In this document: positions 42,048-50,385 of the stretch, piece by piece
How positions within the stretch are numbered: the first letter of the stretch is position 1
Layout: every line of letters starts with the position of its first letter
Source of the DNA: Actinomycetales bacterium JB111
GTDB lineage: Bacteria; Actinomycetota; Actinomycetes; Actinomycetales; Actinomycetaceae
Direction: 5' to 3'
Length of the DNA: 64,000 bases
NCBI GenBank assembly: GCA_900163555.1
Contig: FUHX01000004.1
Location: forward strand, 62,001-126,000
Notes under the pieces: model-generated
Seen by the model: the letters and a program-made list of their open reading frames with translations, nothing else
The model's database searches: none
What the model was told of the DNA's origin: nothing
Made by a program: the position numbers and the translations under genes

Positions 42048-43343
42048 CTACTCCAGCCGCGCACCGCGGCGCTCCGGGATGAGCAGCATCGTGACGAACG
42101 ATAGGCAGTACAGGACCGACAGCGAGCCGATGGCCCACGGGAAGCCCTTCTGCTCGGCGATGAGCGGGATGACGAACGGCCCGAAACCGCCGATGCCGCG
42201 GCCGATGTTGAACAGGACGTTCTGCGCGGTGGCGCGGATCTCGGTCGGGTAGAGCTCCGCGAGCAGCGCGCCGTACCCGCCGAGGGCACCGTTGACGAAG
42301 ATGCCGACCACGAAGCCGCCGGGCAGGAGCATCCACGGGACGGTGATCATCGCGTAGAGGATGACGAAGACGGCGGAGCCGAGCTGGAAGATCCAGAATG
42401 TGTAGCGGCGGCCGATGCGGTCGGCGAGCTGTCCGAACGCGATGATGCCGAGCATCATGCCGAGGATCGTCACGGAGACCCACAGCGGCAAGCCGACCAG
42501 GTCGAGCTCGAACTCGGTGTTGAGATAGCTCGGCAGCCAGGTCATCAGCCCGAAGTAGCCGAAGTTCTGCACAGAGGTGATGATGATCATCGCCAGCGAG
42601 ATGAGGGCGATGCGGGGCGTGCGCACGAGGCCGAGGAGCGATCGCGCGCCGAGCGACTGCCCGGCCGCGTCCCGCCTGGCCTTCTCCGCCTCGAAGGTCG
42701 GCGACTCCTCGGTGTGCCGGCGGACGAAGACGGCGACGAGCGCCGGGAGCGCGCCGATCACGAACAGGCCGCGCCAGTCCCACAGCCCGATGACGGGCGC
42801 GGAGACGAGGGCGGCCGCGAGCACGCCGGTCTGGAAGCCGATGGCGACCCAGGAGGTCGCGCGGGCGCGGTACCTCGCGGAGACGGCCTCGGCCGCGAGC
42901 GTCATGCCGATGCCGAACTCGCCGCCGATGCCGATGCCGGCGATGAAGCGGTAGGCCGCCAGGTCCCAGTAGCCCTGGGCGAGGGCCGTGAGCCCGGTGA
43001 AGACCGCGAAGATGACGATCGAGTACGTCAGCATCTTCACGCGGCCGATGCGGTCGGCCAGCATGCCGAAGACGAGGCCGCCGACCATCGCGCCGATCAG
43101 CGTGATGGTCGCCAGTGAGCCGGCGCGGCTGTCGGACAGCGCGAAGGTCGCCGTGATGCCGCTGAGCGCGAAGCTGAGGATGAGCAGGTCGAAGCCGTCG
43201 AGCGCGTAGCCGATCGACGACGCGAACACGGCCTTGCGCGCGTACCTCTTCTGCTCGGGCGTCTGCTCGTCCTCGACGAGGTCGCCGCCGCCCGTGTCGA
43301 CGTCGGCACGTGCCCCGTCACCCGTCGCGTGGTCGTCAGTCAT
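42048..43343 (-). CDS. MFS metabolite:H+ symporter (MHS/AAHS-like)
   Basis: The 431-residue, 12-helix carrier has an N-terminal acidic cytosolic segment. MFS signatures include GYALDGFDLLILSFAL, GMLADRIGRVKML and the mirrored GQLADRIGRRYT in the second half. The long first motif resembles sugar/aromatic-acid:H+ symporters. ATG 43343 has GAGAGGA 8 nt upstream. It lies at the start of a likely two-gene unit with the degenerate PRTase-like gene. The substrate is unknown; aromatic acids would fit the catabolic region further along. Confidence 0.85.
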   Translation of the reverse strand: MTDDHATGDGARADVDTGGGDLVEDEQTPEQKRYARKAVFASSIGYALDGFDLLILSFALSGITATFALSDSRAGSLATITLIGAMVGGLVFGMLADRIGRVKMLTYSIVIFAVFTGLTALAQGYWDLAAYRFIAGIGIGGEFGIGMTLAAEAVSARYRARATSWVAIGFQTGVLAAALVSAPVIGLWDWRGLFVIGALPALVAVFVRRHTEESPTFEAEKARRDAAGQSLGARSLLGLVRTPRIALISLAMIIITSVQNFGYFGLMTWLPSYLNTEFELDLVGLPLWVSVTILGMMLGIIAFGQLADRIGRRYTFWIFQLGSAVFVILYAMITVPWMLLPGGFVVGIFVNGALGGYGALLAELYPTEIRATAQNVLFNIGRGIGGFGPFVIPLIAEQKGFPWAIGSLSVLYCLSFVTMLLIPERRGARLE

Positions 43344-43511
43344 TCGTCGCGTCCTCTCGGCATCGCCTGCGGGCCCCCGGCCGCGCGGGGCGGCCGCGGC
43401 GGACGCCCCCTGCGCCCGGCCCGCGCCGCCCCCACCTGGGCGGGCGGCACGGAGAGGGTAGATCGCACCAGGCACCGGGCAGCGGACGTGGTCACCTGGA
43501 GAACGCCCGGG

Positions 43512-43563
43512 CCCGACGACGGAGGGCCGGCCCGGTCTCCCGGTCCGGCCCTCCGTCGTCGGG
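43512..43563 (-). terminator. Intrinsic terminator of the two-component operon
   Basis: Nineteen-bp arms CCCGACGACGGAGGGCCGG (43512-43530) and its complement (43545-43563) lie 17 bp past the last stop (43580) on the minus strand. Confidence 0.85.
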
Positions 43564-43579
43564 CGGGAAGTGCGGGACG

Positions 43580-44446
43580 TCAGTAGTCCGTCAGCATGAT
43601 CCGGCCGAGGCCGGTGGAGAGGTCGACGGGGACCGACGTCTCGCCGTCGACGACGGTCAGCCGGTTGACGACCTCGCCGAGGTCCGTGCGCGTCGACACG
43701 CGGTAGGGGCCGGGGGGCAGCGCGAGCGTGACGTCGCCGAGGTCGCTGTCCACCTCGATGCTCCCGGGGACAGAAGAGGAGGCGAGGTCGAAGTTCCCGA
43801 GCGACGACGTAAGAGTCATCGCCCCGGTGACGGCGAGGTCGGAGGCCCGGAAGTCGCCCAGGTCCATGGTGGCGGTGAGGTTCTCGGCCGCGCCGGTCAG
43901 CTCCACGTCGCCGAGGTGGGAGTCCACGGAGAGGTTCGCGACGTCGATGCCCTCGCCGCGGAGCCGGCCCATGTCGAGCTCGACGTCGACGTCCGTGCCG
44001 GCGGGTACCGAGACCGTGACCTGCGGGGTCCTGCTCGCCCCGTCGAGGAACGGGAGGTCGGAGGGGCCCCAGTCGCTGAAGGACGAGCCGCCCCAGGAGC
44101 CGCGCACGTCGCCGACCTCGATGGCGACGGAGTCGCCGTCGACCTGCACGTCAGCGTCCGCGGTGGCCGTGCCGCCGGTGACGTCCCACGTGACCTCGTC
44201 GTCGTCGGAGGGCAGGAGCGTCACCGAGGCGCGCTCGGCGTCGATCGAGACCGTGCTCGCAGCCGCACCGCCCTGGATCTCGATCGGACGGCCGTCGGCC
44301 CGGGCCTGCACGTAGGCCAGTCCGGGCAGGACGGCGCTGAGCAGGAGGACGAGCGCGCCGATCGACACGATGATCGTGCGGCCGGGACGGCGGGGCCGGT
44401 CGGTGCGCCTGCGGGCGGCGGGCGCGTCGGTCGTGTGGGTGCTCAT
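43580..44446 (-). CDS. DUF4097-type putative adhesin, membrane-anchored
   Basis: The 288-residue protein has a basic N-terminus and one TM segment (about 25-45: TIIVSIGALVLLLSAVLPGL). A beta-helical ectodomain built from repeating units (VELDMGRLRGEGID, VDSHLGDVELTG, MDLGDFRASDLAV, VDSDLGDVTLAL) follows, the DUF4097/DUF2154 putative-adhesin pattern. The start overlaps the response-regulator stop by one base (TGATG). It is the last gene of kinase-regulator-output and may be a cell-envelope stress output; that is inference. Confidence 0.8.
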   Translation of the reverse strand: MSTHTTDAPAARRRTDRPRRPGRTIIVSIGALVLLLSAVLPGLAYVQARADGRPIEIQGGAAASTVSIDAERASVTLLPSDDDEVTWDVTGGTATADADVQVDGDSVAIEVGDVRGSWGGSSFSDWGPSDLPFLDGASRTPQVTVSVPAGTDVDVELDMGRLRGEGIDVANLSVDSHLGDVELTGAAENLTATMDLGDFRASDLAVTGAMTLTSSLGNFDLASSSVPGSIEVDSDLGDVTLALPPGPYRVSTRTDLGEVVNRLTVVDGETSVPVDLSTGLGRIMLTDY

Positions 44447-45087
44447 CAGGACTCCAGGTAGCGGAGCACGGCGAGGACGCGGCGGTTCTCGTCGGGCGTG
44501 TTGGGGATGTCGAGCTTGAGGAGGATCGCGGAGACGTGCTTCTCCACGGATCCCGGCGAGACCTTCAGCGCGGCGGCGATCGCCGCGTTGGACCGGCCCT
44601 CGGCCATGAGGCCGAGCACCTGCTTCTCGCGCGGGGTGAGGTCGAACAGGGGCTGGCTGCGCCGGGTGCGGACGAGGATCTGCTGGACGACCTCGGGGTC
44701 GAGGACGGTGCCGCCCGCCGCGACCTTCTGCACGTCGGCGAGGAAGTCGTCGACGTCGGCCACCCGGTCCTTGAGGAGGTAGCCGAGTCCCTGGGGGTGC
44801 TGGGCGACGAGGTCGGCCGCGTAGGCGTGCTCGACGTACTGGGACAGCAGGAGGATCGCGACGTGCGGGAAGCGCTTGCGCAGCGCGACCGCGGCGCGCA
44901 CCCCCTCGTCGGTGTGGGTGGGCGGCATCCGGACGTCGAGGAGCGCCAGGTCCACGGAGGAGTCCACGGACTCGATGAGTCCCGAGGCGTCCGGGAGCGA
45001 GGCGGCCACCTCGTGGCCGTCGGCCCGCAGCAGGCGCTCCAGGCCGGCGCGGAGGAGGACGGAGTCCTCGCAGATCACGACCCGCAC
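44446..45087 (-). CDS. NarL/LuxR-family response regulator
   Basis: The 213-residue product has a receiver domain with phospho-acceptor Asp in LALLDVRMPP and a LuxR HTH (LTPREKQVLGLMAEGRSNAAI) near residues 148-185. GTG 45087 lies 13 bp inside the kinase gene's end, implying coupling. It is likely phosphorylated by the upstream kinase and could regulate its own operon. The binding site is not evident. Confidence 0.93.
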   Translation of the reverse strand: MRVVICEDSVLLRAGLERLLRADGHEVAASLPDASGLIESVDSSVDLALLDVRMPPTHTDEGVRAAVALRKRFPHVAILLLSQYVEHAYAADLVAQHPQGLGYLLKDRVADVDDFLADVQKVAAGGTVLDPEVVQQILVRTRRSQPLFDLTPREKQVLGLMAEGRSNAAIAAALKVSPGSVEKHVSAILLKLDIPNTPDENRRVLAVLRYLES

Positions 45088-46400
45088 GGGAGCTCACCCA
45101 CGATCGTGGTCGGGCCACCGGCCGGGCTGGTGATCTCCAGGGACCCGCCGACGGCGATCAGCCGGTCGCGCATGCCGCGCAGCCCGGTGTGGCGGGGCCC
45201 GGTGTCGAGGGTGGCGCCTCCGGCGCCGTCGTCGGACACGATGACCTGGAGGCGGGTCTCGTCGTGGGCCGCCGGCCGGACGACGACCCGGGCCGAGGAC
45301 GCGTAGGCGTGGGTGCCGACGTTGTGCAGCGCCTCCGCCACCACGAAGTACACGGCGGCCTCGGCGTCGGCACCGGGCCGGCGCGGGAGGTCGACGTTGA
45401 GGTCGACCGGGACGGTCGCGCGGGCGGCGAGCGCCGACAGCGCCGCGTCCAGGCCGCGGTCGGTGAGCACGGCGGGATGAATGCCGCGCACGGTCTGCCG
45501 CAGGGACGTGATCGCCTCCTTGGACGAGCTGTGCGCCTCGTCGAGCAGCGCCAGCGCGGCCGAGGCGTCCGGGTCGTTCGCCATCGCGCGGCGGGCCATG
45601 TCGATGGTCATGGCGACGTTGACGAGCTGGGGCTGGACGCCGTCGTGCAGGTCGCGCTCGATGCGCACGCGCTGCTCCTCGGCGGCCGAGACGGCGCCGG
45701 TGCGCTCCCCCTCGAGCGAGTCGAGGCGGCGGGAGTACTCCTCGCGGGTGACAGCGCCGAGCATCTCGGCGTCCATCGCGCGGGACATGACGGCGAACAG
45801 GAGGAAGAGACCGACGGAGGCGGCCAGGAGCAGGATCGCGACGAGCGCGGCCCACCAGGGTCCGAGCGTCGTGCCGAGGAAGGCGATGCCGGTGTAGCCG
45901 CGCGCGATGCCGGCGAGCAGGGAGAACGCCCCCTGGACCGCCCAGCCGGCGAGACCGAGGAACAGGATGCCGAGGATGCCGCCGGCGGCGACCCGGCCGA
46001 GACCCCGCCAGAACTCGCGGTCGGTGAAGCGGTCCCAGGTGCGGCCGACAAAGGCACCGAGCCCCCGCCGGCGGGTGTGGGGCGGCGGGGCGCGCCAGCC
46101 GCGCGCCGTGTCGATGTCGTACAGCTCGCGGGCCTTCCACCGCTGCACACCGACGACGGCGGAGGCGACGTACACCCACACCACCATGAGGACCAGGCCG
46201 ATGCCGATGACCGACAGGCCACCGAAGACGCCGAGGCAGATGATGAGCGCGAGCGTGGCGGCGAAACCGGCCATGCCGGAGACGACGGCGTCGCCCATCC
46301 CGGTGAGAGCGAGGTCGAGCGTGCGGGCTGCCGCACCGCGTCGGCGCGAGCCGCTGGTGGCGGGCCGCGGGACGGCTGCGGTGGCGGGTGCTGTGGTCAT
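45075..46400 (-). CDS. Sensor histidine kinase (HisKA_3 type)
   Basis: The 441-residue kinase has an N-terminal membrane part of several helices with a PspC/DUF1707-like flavour. The dimerisation box RIERDLHDGVQPQLV (His phosphorylation site) follows, then a C-terminal HATPase with GPRHTGLRGMRDRL. It is a NarX/DesK-type sensor; the signal is probably membrane or envelope-related. ATG 46400 has TACCGT 7 nt upstream. It starts the three-gene operon. The longer frame to 46604 crosses repeats and is unlikely to be translated. Confidence 0.9.
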   Translation of the reverse strand: MTTAPATAAVPRPATSGSRRRGAAARTLDLALTGMGDAVVSGMAGFAATLALIICLGVFGGLSVIGIGLVLMVVWVYVASAVVGVQRWKARELYDIDTARGWRAPPPHTRRRGLGAFVGRTWDRFTDREFWRGLGRVAAGGILGILFLGLAGWAVQGAFSLLAGIARGYTGIAFLGTTLGPWWAALVAILLLAASVGLFLLFAVMSRAMDAEMLGAVTREEYSRRLDSLEGERTGAVSAAEEQRVRIERDLHDGVQPQLVNVAMTIDMARRAMANDPDASAALALLDEAHSSSKEAITSLRQTVRGIHPAVLTDRGLDAALSALAARATVPVDLNVDLPRRPGADAEAAVYFVVAEALHNVGTHAYASSARVVVRPAAHDETRLQVIVSDDGAGGATLDTGPRHTGLRGMRDRLIAVGGSLEITSPAGGPTTIVGELPCGS

Positions 46401-46407
46401 GTCCGTA

Positions 46408-46413
46408 ACGGTA
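46408..46413 (-). promoter_or_regulatory. Leaderless -10 box (TACCGT)
   Basis: On the minus strand TACCGT, 7 nt (TACGGAC), then the kinase ATG at 46400. Confidence 0.5.
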
Positions 46414-46459
46414 GGCGGGCCCCGACGCGCGGCGTCAGGGGGCTGGCGGACGAGGCGTG

Positions 46460-46475
46460 CGGGGGATATCCCCCG
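46460..46475. promoter_or_regulatory. 16-bp palindrome in divergent region
   Basis: CGGGGGATATCCCCCG is a perfect dyad 60 bp upstream of the kinase start and could be an operator for the adjacent response regulator. Confidence 0.45.
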
Positions 46476-46510
46476 TACGTGCGTTCCGGGGAGCGGCCGC
46501 GGCGGGCGCT

Positions 46511-46582
46511 CCGGAAGGTAGCCGGGGCAGGCGCTCGGGAACCGGCCACGGCGTGTCCCCGGGAACCGGCCACGGCGGGCGC
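46511..46582. repeat. 24-bp imperfect tandem repeat
   Basis: CGGGAACCGGCCACGGCG occurs at 46535 and 46559, 24 bp apart, preceded by a diverged unit (CGGAAGGTAGCCGGGGC). It lies in the 241-bp divergent gap. Confidence 0.6.
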
Positions 46583-46641
46583 GCGGGCACGCATGACAAA
46601 CCACCTACTGCTCACCCCGGTTGATTTGCAAGGATGGCACC

Positions 46642-48369
46642 ATGCGAGGTCGAGCGTTGGCGCGGGGCGCCCTGCGACGGACCGCTCCCCTGCTCCGCGG
46701 GACGAGGCCGGTGTTCCGGGCCCTCGACAACGCCGGGGCCACCGGGGCCCAGATCGCCACCCAGGTGGCGCTCGGCCCCTCCCTCCTCCCCCGCCAGTGG
46801 TGGATGACCGCCGTCAACGTGGGCCTGTCGCAGGCCTACGGGTACGTCGTCGGGGAGGCCGTCGCCCACGCGGGCAGGGCGGTCCGGCGGGCGACGAAGG
46901 TCCGTTCGGACCTGTCCCCGACGACGAAGCGCACCATGCGCGGGGTCTGGCAGGCCACGCTCGGGCTCTCCACGGGGCGCGCGTTCCTCGAGTCCCTGCG
47001 CCGCCAGCGCGAGATCTCGGCCCTCGCGGGGACCGAGCCGGTCCACGCGCTCGGTCAGCTCGGCGGGCTCGCCGCCGGCACCGCCGGCTTCGGGGCCGCC
47101 CTCCTCACGGTGCGGGCCACGCGCGCCGGCGCCCGCGCACTGAAGCCGGTCGTCTCGCCGGTCGCGCCCAAGATCCTCGTCCCGATCGTCTCGTCGACGA
47201 TCGCGGTCGCGGGGGTGGCCGTGCTGTCGGACCGGCTCGTCATCCGTCGCACGATGCGCCGCATGGCGGTCCGGGCGAAGGAGCAGAACGCGCGCCGGGC
47301 GCCCGGCAGGTCCCAGCCGACGGAGCCCGAGCGGTCCGGCTCGCCCGCGTCGTACGAGACGTTCCAGAGCCTCGGACGGCACGGCCAGGTGTTCGTCAGC
47401 GACGGGCCACGCCCCGCCGACATCTCGGCCGTCACCGGCAAGCCGGCCATGGAGCCGATCCGGACCTACGCCGGCTTCCTCGACGGCCGGGACATCGAGG
47501 AGACCGCTGAGGCGGCCGCGAGCGAGCTCGTGCGGGCCGGAGGGCTGGAGCGGTCCGTCGTCGTGGTGCTGACCGGCACCGGCTCAGGCTGGGTGCAGGA
47601 GTGGAACGGCGCCTCGGTCGAGTACCTCATGGGCGGGGACTGCGCGATCGTCTCGATGCAGTACTCCTACCTGCCGAGCGGCCTCGCCTGGGTGACCGAC
47701 CGGAACACCGCCAGGCGCGCGGGGATCGCCCTGTTCGGCGCGGTCGAGAAGGAGATCGCCAGGCTCCCGGAGGGCAGGCGTCCGAAGGTGTTCGTCGGCG
47801 GAGAGTCGCTGGGGGCCTTCGGCGGGCTCGCCGCGTTCTCCTCCGTGGCGGACATGCTCCAGCGCGCAGACGGCGGGGTCTGGATCGGTACGCCCAGCTT
47901 CACGCCGATCTGGCGGGAGCTGGACGCGCAGGCCCGGAAGGGCTCGCCGCAGGTCCTGCCGATCATCGACCACGGCCGCAACGTCCGGTTCGTCTCCCGG
48001 CCCGCCGAGCTCGCCCACGGCATGTACGGCGAGCCGTACGTCAACTGGGAGACGCCCCGGTTCGTCTTCCAGCAGCACGCCAACGACCCCGTCGTGTTCT
48101 GGTCGCCCGACCTGCTGTGGCGCGCACCCCGGTGGATCCGGGAGAAGGCCGGCCGCCAGGTCTCCAAGGCCGTCAACTGGTACCCGTGGGTGACGTTCTG
48201 GCAGATCGCGGTCGACATGCCGCGTTCCGTCACCCTGCACGGCGGCACCGCGCACAGCTACCACTCCGAGCTGCTGCCCACGTGGGCGGCGGTCCTCGGC
48301 CGCGAGGTCGGGGTCGACTACTCGGACCTGCAGAAGATCATCCGCGCGGGGCTCCTGCCCGGGAAGTAG
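46642..48369 (+). CDS. Membrane alpha/beta-hydrolase (Abhydrolase_9 family)
   Basis: The 575 residues have an N-terminal membrane domain including PSLLPRQWWMTAVNVGLSQA (the Abhydrolase_9 N signature) and several helices. A hydrolase domain follows with nucleophile Ser389 in VFVGGESLGAFGG. The C-terminal HGGTAHSYHSELLPTW would supply His. The family is found widely in actinobacteria, and I cannot assign a substrate. The protein starts at ATG 46642; AAGGAT lies 6 nt before it. The stop begins a 27-bp tandem repeat (48361-48441). Confidence 0.85.
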   Translation: MRGRALARGALRRTAPLLRGTRPVFRALDNAGATGAQIATQVALGPSLLPRQWWMTAVNVGLSQAYGYVVGEAVAHAGRAVRRATKVRSDLSPTTKRTMRGVWQATLGLSTGRAFLESLRRQREISALAGTEPVHALGQLGGLAAGTAGFGAALLTVRATRAGARALKPVVSPVAPKILVPIVSSTIAVAGVAVLSDRLVIRRTMRRMAVRAKEQNARRAPGRSQPTEPERSGSPASYETFQSLGRHGQVFVSDGPRPADISAVTGKPAMEPIRTYAGFLDGRDIEETAEAAASELVRAGGLERSVVVVLTGTGSGWVQEWNGASVEYLMGGDCAIVSMQYSYLPSGLAWVTDRNTARRAGIALFGAVEKEIARLPEGRRPKVFVGGESLGAFGGLAAFSSVADMLQRADGGVWIGTPSFTPIWRELDAQARKGSPQVLPIIDHGRNVRFVSRPAELAHGMYGEPYVNWETPRFVFQQHANDPVVFWSPDLLWRAPRWIREKAGRQVSKAVNWYPWVTFWQIAVDMPRSVTLHGGTAHSYHSELLPTWAAVLGREVGVDYSDLQKIIRAGLLPGK

Positions 48370-48441
48370 GGCGGCGGCCGGTTGCCCGGGAAGTAGGGCG
48401 GCGGCCGGTTGCCTGGGAAGTAGCGGGGCGGCCGGTTGCCG
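48361..48441. repeat. 27-bp tandem repeat x3 beginning at the stop codon
   Basis: Units 48361-48387, 48388-48414 and 48415-48441 share GGGAAGTAG and GGCCGGTTGCC. Each repeats the GGG AAG TAG that ends the hydrolase gene. Confidence 0.9.
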
Positions 48442-48484
48442 GCCTACTGGCCCTGCTGCCTTGTTGCCCCGCTGCGTACCCGCC

Positions 48485-49315
48485 CTACTGCCGCGCGGGC
48501 GCGAGCAACGCGGCCTGGATGTCCAGAGCGGCCCGCTGCATGCGCGCCACCACGTGCGGGATGCGCGCCGCGGGAAGTCGCTCGGGCGGGCCGGCCACGG
48601 CGAGGGAGCCGATCGGGATGCCGTCGACGTCCCGCACCACGACCGCCACGGCGGTGATGTCCGAGTCGGACTCGGAGTTGTTCGTCGCGTAGCCGCGGCG
48701 AGCGACCATGCGCAGGTGCTCGTGGATCTCCTCCTGCGTGCCGAGCGTGGCCCCGGTGAGCACCTGGACGCCGCGCGGGTACAGGTCGCGCAGCGCCTCC
48801 GGCGGCAGCGCCGCCAGGATCGCCTTCCCGATGGCGGTCGCGTGGGCCGGCAGCACGAGGCCCACCCGGCTGGGGGTGTGGTCCTCGTGCAGCCCCTCGT
48901 ACCCGGTGACGAACCGGATGCTGTTGCCCTGCAGGATCGCGAAGTGCGAGGTCTCCGTGGTCTCGTCCCGCATGGCGAGGACCGCGGCCTGGGCCGCGAC
49001 CAGCAGGCTCGACCGCGCCGTCGGAGCGACGATCGACCTCAGGCCGGGACCCGGGCGGTAGGACCCGCCCGAGCCGTCCTGCTCGGCCATACCGTTGCGC
49101 ACGAGGGTGGCGAGCAGGCGGTGGGCGGTCGACCGGGCCGACCCGAGGTACTCGGCGGCCTCGTGGACGCGGATCGATCCGCGGCGCGCCAGCTCGAGCA
49201 GAAGGATGAGGACCTTGTCCGCGGACGTGGCCCGGCCATCTCCCTCGATCTCCTCCATCTCGCCATTGTCCCCGCTCTCGGCGTGCGGGGCGCGAACGGC
49301 GACCGGCACGCTCAC
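48485..49315 (-). CDS. IclR-family regulator 1
   Basis: The 276-residue protein has an N-terminal winged HTH (VHEAAEYLGSARSTAHRLLATL) and an IclR effector domain (HATAIGKAILAALPPEALRDL, RRGYATNNSE). It is a paralogue of the regulator at 52857. The GTG at 49315 overlaps the upstream solute-binding protein stop (GTGA), making it last in SDR-ALDH-SBP-IclR; ATG 49258 is an alternative start. It probably responds to an aromatic or acid effector taken up by the SBP. A 27-bp tandem repeat lies just past its 3' end. Confidence 0.88.
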   Translation of the reverse strand: MSVPVAVRAPHAESGDNGEMEEIEGDGRATSADKVLILLLELARRGSIRVHEAAEYLGSARSTAHRLLATLVRNGMAEQDGSGGSYRPGPGLRSIVAPTARSSLLVAAQAAVLAMRDETTETSHFAILQGNSIRFVTGYEGLHEDHTPSRVGLVLPAHATAIGKAILAALPPEALRDLYPRGVQVLTGATLGTQEEIHEHLRMVARRGYATNNSESDSDITAVAVVVRDVDGIPIGSLAVAGPPERLPAARIPHVVARMQRAALDIQAALLAPARQ

Positions 49316-50301
49316 TGCACGTCCGCAGGGAACAGTCGATCGAGGTCAAGGTCCTCCTCCGAGAACAGGCCGTCGCCGACCGTGAGCTCGGTGACGAAGT
49401 CGACGGAGTCGCGATTGATGGTGGTGGGCCATGCCGGCAGCACGAGCCGGTCCGCGACGTCCGGGTCGATGGTCGTGTAGTCGAGGAGCGCTGTCCGGGC
49501 CTCGTCCGGGTGGTCGGTCGCGTACTCGAACGAGCGGTTGACCGCCTCGCGGAATGCTGCGGCGAGCTCGGGGTCGTCCTCGAGGAGCGTGCCCGACGCG
49601 AAGTAGGCGGCGACCGAGAGGTCGTCGGTGGCCTCGGCGTACAGCGAGTAGATGGAGACCATGCCGGCGTCGAGGGCCATCGTATGGAACGGCTCGACCT
49701 GCCAGATGGCGTCGACCTGCCCCTGCTCGAGCGCCTGGTTCATCTCCGGGTGCCCGATCTCGACGAACTCGACCGTGTCCGGGTCGCCGCCGGCTCGCTC
49801 GACGGCGTCACGGATCAGCGGGTCGTTCATGCTCTGCAGCGCGTTGATGGCGATCGTGTGGCCCGAGAGGTCGTCGACGGAGTCGATGTCCGAACCCTCG
49901 GGCACGAGGATCGAGCCGAAGTCGGCGCCCGGTTCACCGGTCGAGGACGAGCCGGCAGCCACCACCTGGAGCTCGATGCCCTGGGACTGCGCGTTCATGA
50001 GCGAGACGATGTTCGAGAAGCCGAAGTCGTAGTCACGACTGACGACGGCCGCGACGATCGCGGCGCCGCCCTGGGCCATCTCGAACGTGGGGTCGAGCCC
50101 GGCGTCCTCGAAGAAGCCCTGACTGTCCCCCAGGTACAGGGGCGCTACGTCGACGATCGGGATGAGGCCGACGGTGACGGGGGTCAGGCCCGAGTCGTCC
50201 TCGCTCCCGGAGCCGGTGTCGTCGCCGGAGCCGCAGCCGACGACGAGCGCCATGAGAAGGGCCGCCGGGACAGCGACAGCTCCAGTTCGGGTACGTCGCA
50301 T
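49312..50301 (-). CDS. Orphan ABC substrate-binding lipoprotein 1 (NMT1/THI5-like)
   Basis: The 329 residues have a lipobox at VVGC and then PVTVGLIPIVDVAPLYLGDSQGFFEDAG, the pattern of SsuA/ThiY/NMT1-type binding proteins. Such proteins bind sulfonates, nitrate-like anions, pyrimidines or aromatic acids. No permease or ATPase is encoded next to it. AAGGACA lies upstream of ATG 50301. A paralogue is at 55255. It is third in the likely operon SDR-ALDH-SBP-IclR, separated from ALDH by a hairpin. Confidence 0.88.
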   Translation of the reverse strand: MRRTRTGAVAVPAALLMALVVGCGSGDDTGSGSEDDSGLTPVTVGLIPIVDVAPLYLGDSQGFFEDAGLDPTFEMAQGGAAIVAAVVSRDYDFGFSNIVSLMNAQSQGIELQVVAAGSSSTGEPGADFGSILVPEGSDIDSVDDLSGHTIAINALQSMNDPLIRDAVERAGGDPDTVEFVEIGHPEMNQALEQGQVDAIWQVEPFHTMALDAGMVSIYSLYAEATDDLSVAAYFASGTLLEDDPELAAAFREAVNRSFEYATDHPDEARTALLDYTTIDPDVADRLVLPAWPTTINRDSVDFVTELTVGDGLFSEEDLDLDRLFPADVQ

Positions 50302-50339
50302 GATCGTGTCCTTGTCTGTTGTGGGTGGTGACGGGCGCT

Positions 50340-50378
50340 GCGGACCGGGGTTCGACGACCGTGTCGACCCCGGGCTGC
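50340..50378 (-). terminator. Hairpin between ALDH and SBP genes
   Basis: CGGGGTTCGAC (50346-50356) pairs with GTCGACCCCG (50363-50372) with one bulged T, with outer pairing to 50378. It lies just after the ALDH stop and could attenuate SBP expression. Confidence 0.5.
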
Positions 50379-50385
50379 GCAGTCG

